Of a stretch of 64,000 bases of DNA, positions 55,992 through 63,474 are shown piece by piece. A program made the position numbers and the translations under genes. A model generated the notes under the pieces. The model was given only the letters and a program-made list of their open reading frames with translations, was not told the origin of the DNA and searched no databases. Positions within the stretch are counted from its first letter, which is position 1. The number at the start of each line of letters is the position of its first letter. Source of the stretch: Flavobacterium micromati (GTDB lineage Bacteria; Bacteroidota; Bacteroidia; Flavobacteriales; Flavobacteriaceae); NCBI RefSeq assembly GCF_900129585.1, contig NZ_FQWF01000012.1:1-64000 (forward strand). Reading direction: 5' to 3'.

Positions 55992-56040
55992 TATTTAGTC
56001 TAAATAAGCTTTGTCAATCCAAAAGGAGATTTTATATTTG
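55992..56040 (+). promoter_or_regulatory. Promoter with metal-regulator-like palindrome, upstream of the siderophore receptor
   Basis: TTG at 56011-56013 and TATATTTG at 56033-56040, 19 bases apart, form a strong promoter. Just upstream lies a perfect palindrome, TATTTAG (55992-55998), T, CTAAATA (56000-56006). Its sequence is like DtxR/MntR-type operators (TTTAGnCTAAA), and it touches the -33 side, as expected for an iron repressor in control of iron uptake. Fur-type control is the alternative. Confidence 0.65.
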
Positions 56041-56073
56041 CATCATTATTTTTAATCATTCCAAATAAAAATT

Positions 56074-58464
56074 ATGAGCAATCAAATTAAACTTCTTTTC
56101 ATTCTATTTTTTATATCAATTTTTGCGCAAGCACAAGAAACAGGCATTATAAAAGGTAAAATACTCTCAGCTGACGGATATCCTCTTTCAGAGATCGCAA
56201 TTAAACTCGGCAAAGCTGCTACAACAGAAACTGATAATAGTGGCGAGTTTCACTTTAATGATTTTCCCGTGGGAAGTCACACCATCACTCTCGAAGGAGC
56301 TGGGATGAAAAGGCAATCTAAAGAAATTAAAGTGTATGCTAGTCAAACTAACTTCATAGAATTCAAATTAGTTGAGGATATTACTACGTTGAAAGAATTA
56401 GTTATCAAAATTAAGCAAAGCCCCAATAAGAAAAAATTAACCGTGTTGTCCGGTTTAAACATAAAAGCAATTGATTTGCCACAAAGTATCCAGATAATTG
56501 GGTCGGAAGTAATTGAGCAGCAACAAGCCGTAAGAATGAGCGATGTAATCCGCAACGTAAATGGCGTTTATGTTGGATCTGCACGCGGTGGAGCTCAGGA
56601 ATCGTTTTGGTCCAGAGGTTATGACATGTCGGCTAATAATATGTTCAAAAACGGTTTTCGTTTTAATAATGGTTCGATTCCCGAGGTTTCCTCGCTAGAG
56701 CGAATTGAAGTTTTAAAAGGAAGTGCTGCTTTACTTTTTGGCAATGTAGCTCCAGGTGGAATTTTGAATATGGTTACTAAAAAGCCTTTATTTAAATCGG
56801 GAGGAGAAATCAGTATGCAACTAGGAAGCTATGCGTTCTATAAACCAACTATTGACGTTTATGGTGCACTAGACAAGAATATTGCGTACCGTTTTACAGG
56901 TTCTTATGAAAATTCAGCGAGTTTTAGGGACGTTGTAAAAAAAGAGCGTTACTACATTAATCCATCAGTACTTTTTAGAGCAACAGAAAAAACAGAAATA
57001 ATCTTACAAGGAGATTATTTACATGACAATTGGACCCCCGATTTTGGATCGGGAATCATTGGGAAAACAATTGCCAATTTACCTAGAAACACTTATCTAG
57101 GCGCCACTTGGTCTAACGGTCAAACGAGGCAAGCCAGCGTTTCTGGATTAGTAAAACATGAATTTGATGAAAACTGGAAACTAAATTTGAATAGTTCATT
57201 TCAAAATTACGAGAGAGATTCGAAAGGAACAGAACGCGTGCAACCAAGCGCAAATGGAGATTGGAAAAGACCATTAGGACAAAATAGAAATTTAGAACAA
57301 ATAATAGGTGAACAAATTAGTTTGCAAGGAAATTTTGATACTGGCAAAGTAAAACACCAATTGTTTACCGGTATAGATTTTGAAAACTCTTTTGCGCAAG
57401 CGTACACTTTTACTTTCTCACCAAATACTTATGGTAGCGGAAACATTTTTGACTTTGAAAATTTCAATCAAGGTGGTGCAATCCCAGAAAGTACAAATAC
57501 CAGAATTGTGAAAACAGACACGAACCGTTTTGGAATATATGCGCAAGACTTGATCTCACTTACTGATCAATTCAAAGTATTAGCAGGAATTCGTTGGTCG
57601 TGGCAAGAAGCACAAGCAAAAACTAATGATCTATCTAAAAATCCTACCGTAATTATTGAAGCACCGAAAAGAATCGATCAGGCTTTTACGCCAAGATTAG
57701 GTTTAGTGTACCAACCAACAAAAGACCTATCAGTATTTGCGAGTTATGCAAATTCTTTCACGCCAAATACAGGAACAACAGTCGACTTAAAAGTTATTAA
57801 ACCATCGTTAATTGATCAGTACGAAGTGGGAATCAAGAAAGATTTTTGGAGAGGAATGTTAACAACAAATATTACTTTGTACCAAATTGAGAATAGCAAT
57901 CTAGCGCAAACTGCTGAATTCAATTCAAATGGTTTACCTAATATTGATTCTAGCATAAAAGTCCTTAGCGGATCAACAAAAAGTAAAGGTGTCGAAATAG
58001 ACATAACTGCCAGACCTACAGAAGGATTAAATATAATTGCGGGCTACAGTTATAATGATATGCGATTTACAGAAACATCAGGATTAGAGGGTAGTTTTAT
58101 AGAAGGAGATCGATTAGCCAGAACACCGGCCAACACTGCTAATTTAAGCTTTTTCTATACGGTGCCAACAGGAATTTTTGAGGGAATAGCAATAGGATCA
58201 TCGACTAATTATATTGGACAACGTTTAGGCGGATGGAACAACCAGTTTAAAGCTATTGAGCCGAACGGTGTTTTTGATAGAGAAATTCCGCTTAATGATT
58301 ATACAACCATAGATATTTCTGCTGGTTACGAGTGGAGTAAATTCTCTATTCTATGTAAATTATCGAATGTTACTAATGAATTGAATTATAATGTACATGA
58401 AAATTACAGTGTAAATCCAATTGCACCGCGTCAGGTTATGACTTCTTTAAGATATAAATTTTAA
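56074..58464 (+). CDS. TonB-dependent siderophore receptor
   Basis: 796 residues with a signal peptide (IKLLFILFFISIFAQAQ). After a carboxypeptidase-like domain (~22-105, GIIKGKILSADGYPLSEIAI) come a plug (SIQIIGSEVIEQQQAVRMSD, then VLKGSAALLFGNVAPGGILN) and a 22-strand barrel ending in RYKF. The siderophore-receptor family of FhuA/FpvA type is clear; the exact chelate is not (hydroxamates such as ferrichrome are possible). It is followed 85 bases later by a PepSY membrane protein, and the pair forms an iron-uptake operon under the metal-responsive palindrome. Confidence 0.93.
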   Translation: MSNQIKLLFILFFISIFAQAQETGIIKGKILSADGYPLSEIAIKLGKAATTETDNSGEFHFNDFPVGSHTITLEGAGMKRQSKEIKVYASQTNFIEFKLVEDITTLKELVIKIKQSPNKKKLTVLSGLNIKAIDLPQSIQIIGSEVIEQQQAVRMSDVIRNVNGVYVGSARGGAQESFWSRGYDMSANNMFKNGFRFNNGSIPEVSSLERIEVLKGSAALLFGNVAPGGILNMVTKKPLFKSGGEISMQLGSYAFYKPTIDVYGALDKNIAYRFTGSYENSASFRDVVKKERYYINPSVLFRATEKTEIILQGDYLHDNWTPDFGSGIIGKTIANLPRNTYLGATWSNGQTRQASVSGLVKHEFDENWKLNLNSSFQNYERDSKGTERVQPSANGDWKRPLGQNRNLEQIIGEQISLQGNFDTGKVKHQLFTGIDFENSFAQAYTFTFSPNTYGSGNIFDFENFNQGGAIPESTNTRIVKTDTNRFGIYAQDLISLTDQFKVLAGIRWSWQEAQAKTNDLSKNPTVIIEAPKRIDQAFTPRLGLVYQPTKDLSVFASYANSFTPNTGTTVDLKVIKPSLIDQYEVGIKKDFWRGMLTTNITLYQIENSNLAQTAEFNSNGLPNIDSSIKVLSGSTKSKGVEIDITARPTEGLNIIAGYSYNDMRFTETSGLEGSFIEGDRLARTPANTANLSFFYTVPTGIFEGIAIGSSTNYIGQRLGGWNNQFKAIEPNGVFDREIPLNDYTTIDISAGYEWSKFSILCKLSNVTNELNYNVHENYSVNPIAPRQVMTSLRYKF

Positions 58465-58575
58465 AATTTGTTAAAACATTAAGCATCTTTTTACAACCAC
58501 TAAAAAGAGGAAAAAAGGTGCTACTATTTTTTAAATAATAGATTATTTTTGCCAACTCAAAAACCTAAATTAATA

Positions 58576-59124
58576 ATGAAAAAGAAAACGTTTCGCAATC
58601 TACACCGAGATTTAGGATATTTCTATATTGGACTTATTATTTCCTTTGCTGCTTCGGGATTACTGATGAATCATAGAGATTCTTGGCATCCTGAAAAGTA
58701 CACCACAGAAACTAAAGCGATCCAAGTTAAGCTCCCAGCAGAAGAAAAAATCAACGAAAAATTTGCCGAATCCTTAGGCAAAAAGTTAGGAATTGAAGAT
58801 AAATTCCGCCGCCACAATATAAAAAAAGGAACGCTAAAAATTTCGTATGAAAATCACGATGTCGAGATTGATGTTGCAACCGGAAAAGGTGAAGTGGTAA
58901 CTTTTTTAAAAACACCAATCATCAGCCAAACGATGAAATTGCATAAAAGCACTTCTAATTTTTGGATTTATTATTCTGATGTTTTTGCGTTGAGTTTAAT
59001 AATCATTGCACTTACGGGAACAGTAATGATAAAAGGAGGTAAATTCAGTTTTAAAGAACGCGGTTGGAAATTAGCTTTAGCTGGTATTATATTTCCGTTG
59101 ATTTTCTTGTTTTTGTTGGGGTAA
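58576..59124 (+). CDS. PepSY-associated transmembrane protein
   Basis: 182 residues from the ATG at 58576; an upstream TTG at 58549 is a less likely start. An N-terminal RNLHRDLGYFYIGLIISFAA helix opens the PepSY_TM fold, followed by a periplasmic PepSY-like segment and two C-terminal helices (YYSDVFALSLIIIALTGTVM; WKLALAGIIFPLIFLFLLG). Members of this family often sit beside siderophore receptors and are thought to reduce or release iron from its chelate at the inner membrane. It lies 111 bases after the receptor gene and is very probably in the same transcript. Confidence 0.85.
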   Translation: MKKKTFRNLHRDLGYFYIGLIISFAASGLLMNHRDSWHPEKYTTETKAIQVKLPAEEKINEKFAESLGKKLGIEDKFRRHNIKKGTLKISYENHDVEIDVATGKGEVVTFLKTPIISQTMKLHKSTSNFWIYYSDVFALSLIIIALTGTVMIKGGKFSFKERGWKLALAGIIFPLIFLFLLG

Positions 59125-59180
59125 AATTCACAAACTAAATAGTTAAAAAGCAAAGGTTAAAATTACCTATTGCAAATATA

Positions 59181-59310
59181 AAAATCCCAATCCTGCAGTA
59201 ATCAGTTTTGGGATTTTATATTTTAAAACATATCTAAAATCTATTTTAACCTAGCTGAGTGATGCTCGATTGTCGCGATTTTTATAAATAATCGGCTTCT
59301 TTTTGTCTTC
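59181..59310 (-). pseudogene. Relic of a valS 3' end with its terminator
   Basis: A terminator-like hairpin (aatccca / tgggatt arms around 59183-59215) is followed by ~90 bases that align with the valS tail and terminator at 59877-60010, at about 80-85% identity by eye. Read on the minus strand the relic ends KIATIEHHSARLK-stop where the other tail ends KIATIEQSLAGLK-stop; further upstream the frame is broken. It comes from a different valS allele than the longer fragment, as would happen if the toxin-antitoxin segment arrived with its own valS tail. Confidence 0.7.
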
Positions 59311-59407
59311 AATTTTTTTATAACTTATTGGAATAGGAGTCTTGAGCTATTAGCACTATTTAAAGTTTCCTTTTTTTGTATATTTGCTTAAAGTAAAATT
59401 AATTCTT

Positions 59408-59620
59408 ATGACAACAATAACAGTCAATAAACGTACAAAAGCTGGGAAAGCTTTATTAGAATTGGCAAAACTATTATCTTTAAACAACAAGGGGGTTGAA
59501 ATAATCGAGGAAAGTCCATATAATCCTGAATTTGTAAAAAAAATAATTGATGCTGAGAAAAGAGGGAATTATAAAACGATTGATCCAAATGACGTATGGG
59601 GAAGTTTAGGATTAAAATAG
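59408..59620 (+). CDS. DUF2683-type antitoxin
   Basis: 70 residues from the ATG at 59408; an in-frame upstream start at 59384 is less likely, since MTTITVNKRTKAGKALLELA is the standard beginning of this family. The C-terminal toxin-binding tail (SPYNPEFVKKIIDAEK, then DPNDVWGSLG) is intact. It neutralises the YoeB-like toxin encoded next and should also repress their joint promoter. The toxin's start lies inside its last nine codons, the usual translational coupling. Confidence 0.85.
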   Translation: MTTITVNKRTKAGKALLELAKLLSLNNKGVEIIEESPYNPEFVKKIIDAEKRGNYKTIDPNDVWGSLGLK

Positions 59621-60117
59621 AAGAATTAGCTGAAGAGCATTTACAATATCACCACAAATCAGGAAATAAAGCTAGTATAAAGAAAATTTCTAAAATATTA
59701 CAAGAGTTAACTGAAACACCCTATGAAGGCAGTGGAAAACCAGAAGCTTTAAAATATCATTTACTAGGTTTTTGGTCAAGGGAAATAAACAAGAAAGATA
59801 GACTTATTTATAAAGTTAATAATGATGAGGTAATGGTTTTTGTTATTTCAGCAATCGGTCATTATTCTGATAAACAAAAAAATCCCAATCCTGAACGAAT
59901 CAGCATTGGGATTTTATATTTTAAAAATCTAAAATTTACTTCAATCCAGCTAGACTCTGTTCGATTGTTGCAATCTTCGCTAATGAATCAGCTTCTTTTT
60001 GTATTTCGTTTGCCAAAACTTTCTCTGGCGCACCTGCCACAAATTTCTCATTCGCCAGTTTGCTTTGAACTGATTTTAAAAAACCTTGAGTATAAATTAG
60101 CTCCGCAGTTAATTTAG
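59596..60117 (+). CDS. YoeB/Txe-type mRNA interferase toxin, stop codon lost, frame extended
   Basis: 173 residues as read. The first ~93 form a RelE-fold YoeB toxin: GKPEALKYHLLGFWSREI, then DRLIYKV, then the C-terminal pair His89-Tyr90 (SAIGHY). Glu50, Arg62 or Arg69, His89 and Tyr90 match the catalytic set (Glu46, Arg65, His83, Tyr84 in E. coli YoeB). YoeB normally stops just after this Tyr. Here the frame goes on (QKNPNPERISIG...) through the valS terminator and antisense to the valS tail, adding ~80 residues of no protein character. The junction lies near 59875. The toxin may still fold with this tail, or be impaired. Confidence 0.8.
   Translation: MGKFRIKIEELAEEHLQYHHKSGNKASIKKISKILQELTETPYEGSGKPEALKYHLLGFWSREINKKDRLIYKVNNDEVMVFVISAIGHYSDKQKNPNPERISIGILYFKNLKFTSIQLDSVRLLQSSLMNQLLFVFRLPKLSLAHLPQISHSPVCFELILKNLEYKLAPQLI
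59877..59917. terminator. valS terminator hairpin
   Basis: Arms aaaaatcccaat (about 59877-59888) and attgggatttt (59905-59915) form a long stem. It serves the valS fragment on the minus strand (T-run on that side) and lies within the extended toxin frame on the other strand. Confidence 0.75.
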
Positions 60118-60783
60118 CGACCTCTGCTTCGACGTCAATGCTTCCTGTTATTGGAATAAAATATTCGTTTGAGTTCACACGGTAGGACAAAGCTCCATCT
60201 GCTTTCTCTGAAACAAATTCTAGTGTAGAGATGTTTCCTAATTTGGTTACAACCGAATCAAAATACTTCGAAGTTTTATCATTATTGATCACTTTCAATT
60301 CGATTGCGTCTTTGAAGGGAATATTCTTGTCCTTACGAATAGTTCTGATTCCTGAAATTACGCCAATTGTGTTATCAAAATCTGAAATTAAACCAGCATT
60401 AAATGGTTTTATTTCTGGCCAAGTAGAAACAATTAAGGCCTCTTCAACATTTCTTTCTGCGATTATTTGCCAAATTTCCTCTGTCAAAAATGGCATAAAC
60501 GGATGTAATAATTTCATATTGTTTTCTAACATTTCAATCGCCTTCGCAAAAGTTACGCTGTCAATTGGTTGCTGGTAACCCGGTTTAATCATTTCGAGAA
60601 ACCAAGAACAGAAATCATCCCAAACTAGTTTATAAATTGCCATTAAAGCATCGGAAATTCTATACTTTTCAAAATTATCTTCTATCTCTAAAAGTGTTTG
60701 TTGTAGTTTCGCTTCGTACCACTCAATCGCCACTTTTGACGATTCTGGTTGCGGAATAGTAACTGAAACTTCCCAACCTTTTA
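59936..60783 (-). pseudogene. valS: valS 3' fragment (C-terminal third of valyl-tRNA synthetase)
   Basis: About 282 in-frame codons, ending KIATIEQSLAGLK. It contains the ValS anticodon-binding region (KYRISDALMAIYKLVWDDFC), the helical LHPFMPFLTEEIWQ motif and the C-terminal coiled coil with the end of the arm. The start, Rossmann core and editing domain are absent, and no start codon suits the fragment; the first in-frame residues read KGWEVSVTIPQPESSKVAIEW, which is internal ValS sequence. At 60777-60783 the sequence switches to the 5' part of a peroxiredoxin gene, so valS is broken here and an intact copy must exist elsewhere for the cell to live, unless the assembly is wrong. Confidence 0.9.
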
Positions 60784-60784
60784 T

Positions 60785-60881
60785 TATAGTCTGAAAATTT
60801 TATTTTTCCGGTCGTTGTTACCGCTTCAAAATCCGGAGGCATCTCGCCATTTCTTGGTATTGAAAATATTCTTTTTTTCAT
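60785..60881 (-). pseudogene. Peroxiredoxin 5' fragment joined to the valS fragment
   Basis: From the ATG at 60881 the minus strand encodes about 34 codons matching the start of the peroxiredoxin at 62617-63260: [19 protein letters not shown] is the same in both. At AATAAA|GG the fragment joins valS at the shared string AAAGG, which looks like joining at microhomology. Beyond the join the peroxiredoxin frame meets a stop after 16 more codons. Confidence 0.85.
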
Positions 60882-61122
60882 TTTAATTTTATTTATTGGA
60901 TTATTTTAAACCATAAAAGTAGCTTTGATTTAAATGCTCTTTTTGTAATATTAGTTTCGGATAATCATTTTTATTTATTTTAAAATTTGATTCAATAGTT
61001 CAATACTATTGTTGTATCAATGTAGGTTCTCTTCCTAAAATACAAATTTAGTTGACCAATTAATTTTTGTTCATTACCAACATAAATAGCACCAGCATTC
61101 GAATTGACTTACAAATCAAATT

Positions 61123-62528
61123 TTAATTACTTTTTTTTAAAATTGTAGGATTGTCTTTAATCCACTCATCCATTCCAGCTGCGTAATTTGCTATTTTTGT
61201 ATATCCTTCTTTTACTAAAATAGAATATGCAATTGCAGAGCGCTCTCCACCTTAACAATGAATAATAACTTGTTTATCTTTAGGAATTAAATTTAGATGA
61301 TCATAAATAGTACCTACAAATACATTTTTGGCCCCTTTTATGTGGGCTTTATTAAATTCCGAAACACCTCTCACATCAATTATAATGCTGTCGTTCATAA
61401 CTTCTTTAAATTTCTTAAGATCAATAACTGTTTCTGTTACTAATTTTTCCCCTTTGTCAGTCCACGATTTTGTTCCTACAACATATCCCAAAACATTGTC
61501 TAACCCAACTCTCATTAATTTACGGGTCAGGTCATCTACTTGGTTTACGTTTTCAACAACTAAAATAAAATTTTCATTATAATTCACGAACCACCCTGCC
61601 CAAGTTGCAAATGAATTATTTCCCCTTATATTGAGAGTTTGAGGAATAAATCCTTTTGCAAAGTCGGCTTTATTTCTAGTGTCTATTACTTTCACACCAT
61701 TTTCAATAGCTATTTTTAATTCTGAAGCGGAAAGTAATTTTTGCGCAGGCACTTCAGTTAATAGTGGTCTGTCAACTTTGTTCAACTTTTTCATCATAGC
61801 AAAATACTTAGGCGGCTCCGGTTGATCTTCTAACAAATATTTTACAAATCCATCTCTATCATTTTCATATTGTAAAGCCCAGTTTCTAATTTTTTCGTAT
61901 CCTACTGTCGTACTTGCTATAGAACCTAATGCTTTACCACAGGCAGAACCGGCACCATGGCCTGGCCAAACCTGGATATAATCGGCTAACTCTGAAAAAA
62001 AATGAATTGATTTAAACATTTGTAAAGCACCAGCATTAGCAGTACTTACTACATTAGCGGCTTTTTCCAATAAATCTGGACGACCTACATCTCCCACAAA
62101 GACAAAGTCACCAGTAAAAAACATAACCGGCTTATTAGTTGCAGGAATATCGGTAAGCAAGAAACTAATACTTTCAGGAGTGTGTCCTGGAGTATATACA
62201 ACTTCTAATTTCAAATTACCTAATTTTATGATATCGCCATGTCTTAAACTATTATGTGGAAACTCATATTGCCAATCCTTACCCCCCTCTGCCGATAGAT
62301 ATAATTCAGCGCCTGTAAGTTTTGCTAATTCTCTTGAACCTGCAAGAAAATCGGCGTGTATGTGAGTTTCGAGTATATGCGTGATTTGCATGTTATTTTC
62401 CCTTGCTATCTCTATATAAGTATCTACATCTCTTTTGGATCAATAACTGCTGCTATACCTGACTTTTGACATCCTATAAAATAACTTCCTTGAGCTAAAC
62501 TTTTATCGTATATATGTTGAAAATACAT
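61123..62528 (-). pseudogene. MBL-fold/double-rhodanese protein with a frameshift and a stop in the active-site loop
   Basis: A persulfide-dioxygenase-like enzyme of about 468 residues when repaired: an MBL metal site (THIHADFLAG; TPGHTPESISF; TGDFVFVGDVGRPDLL) followed by two rhodanese domains. Two lesions are visible. Near 62433-62436 one base is missing in an A-run, so the N-terminal 31 codons (MYFQHIYDKSLAQGSYFIG) are out of frame with the rest. At 61252-61254 a TAA interrupts the last rhodanese loop: the frame reads IIHC, stop, GGERSAIAYS, where Gln is expected (HCQGGERS). Read through, the tail ends AAGMDEWIKDN...KKSN at 61123. The reading frame actually in use (61252-62391) lacks the normal N- and C-termini. 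Confidence 0.85.
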
Positions 62529-62616
62529 TATTTTATATTTACTTAATTAATTGAGTCTAATTTATAAAAAAACCATCCTAAAAAGAATGGTTTTTAGGAT
62601 TATTAACACAGAATAT

Positions 62617-63260
62617 TTAAATAGATTTTTTAGCTAAATACCAATCCACCATTTCCAAATTACTGTTTTTTCTTTCTGCTAATTCTTTAACTGTTTTTGG
62701 AGCTGGAACAATTACTTTATCGCCAGGTTGCCAGTCAAGAGGCATAGCCACACTGTATTCATCGGATGTTTGTAAAGCAAGTAAAGAACGTTTGATCTCT
62801 GCCATATTTCTACCTACATTTAAAGGATAATACATTATTAAACGCACTTTTCCTTTTGGATCCATAATAAAAACAGCTCTTAATGCAGCTGTTTCGCTTT
62901 CGCCTGGTTGTAGCATTCCGTACAGTTTTGAGACTTCCATACTAATGTCAGCAACTATAGGAAATTCGAATAAAACGCCTGTTTTTTCATTTACGGCATT
63001 AACCCATGCAATGTGAGAGTGGATGCTGTCAATACTTAATCCCATTAATTTTGTATTGTGTTTTGCAAAAAAAACTTTTCAAGGGTAAACAAACTCATTT
63101 CTGTTGTGCAAACTGGAGTAAAATCAGCAGGATGTGAAAAAAACACGACCCAACTTCCTTTATTATAGTCTGAAAATTTTATTTTTCCTGTTGTGGTTAC
63201 CGCTTCAAAATCCGGAGCCAAATCACCAATTCTTAGCATTGAAATTACTTTTTCTTCCAT
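62617..63260 (-). pseudogene. 1-Cys peroxiredoxin (Prx6-like) with a homopolymer frameshift
   Basis: Repaired length about 214 residues, normal for the 1-Cys Prx6 class. It reduces peroxides through the peroxidatic Cys in [14 protein letters not shown]. The frame breaks at an A8 run (63067-63074) within LEKFF...: a run of six or nine would restore [19 protein letters not shown]. The second part (62617-63045) keeps the C-terminal domain (FIMDPKGKVRLIMYYP). A sequencing indel in the homopolymer is quite possible. It lies beside a related sulfur gene and a cytochrome. Confidence 0.85.
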
Positions 63261-63303
63261 AATATTGTTATTTTAAATGTTAAATTTATTGATGGATAAC
63301 GGA

Positions 63304-63319
63304 TGTGATATTAGTCACG
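63304..63319. promoter_or_regulatory. CRP/FNR-like palindrome 1
   Basis: TGTGA (63304-63308), six bases, TCACG (63315-63319); the ideal CRP/FNR-family form is TGTGA-N6-TCACA. It lies between the divergent peroxiredoxin and cytochrome genes. Confidence 0.5.
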
Positions 63320-63409
63320 TTTTATAGATTATTATTATTATATTTTTAATTATAATAGATTTATACTATTGTAATATGTAGCGAATTATTTGAATGAAAA
63401 TTACATTTA

Positions 63410-63425
63410 TGTGATAAATGTTACA
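63410..63425. promoter_or_regulatory. CRP/FNR-like palindrome 2
   Basis: TGTGA (63410-63414), taaatg, TTACA (63421-63425), again of the CRP/FNR form. It is centred about 57 bases upstream of the cytochrome ATG, a fitting place for an activator. Confidence 0.5.
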
Positions 63426-63474
63426 ATACTTCTGGCTATTAATAAATAGTTTTACAGAAACATTAGAACATATT

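Noticed and set aside
51203-61254. Genetic-code change with TAA read as Gln
   Set aside because: Many intact genes in the window end with TAA at the expected place, so TAA is a normal stop here.
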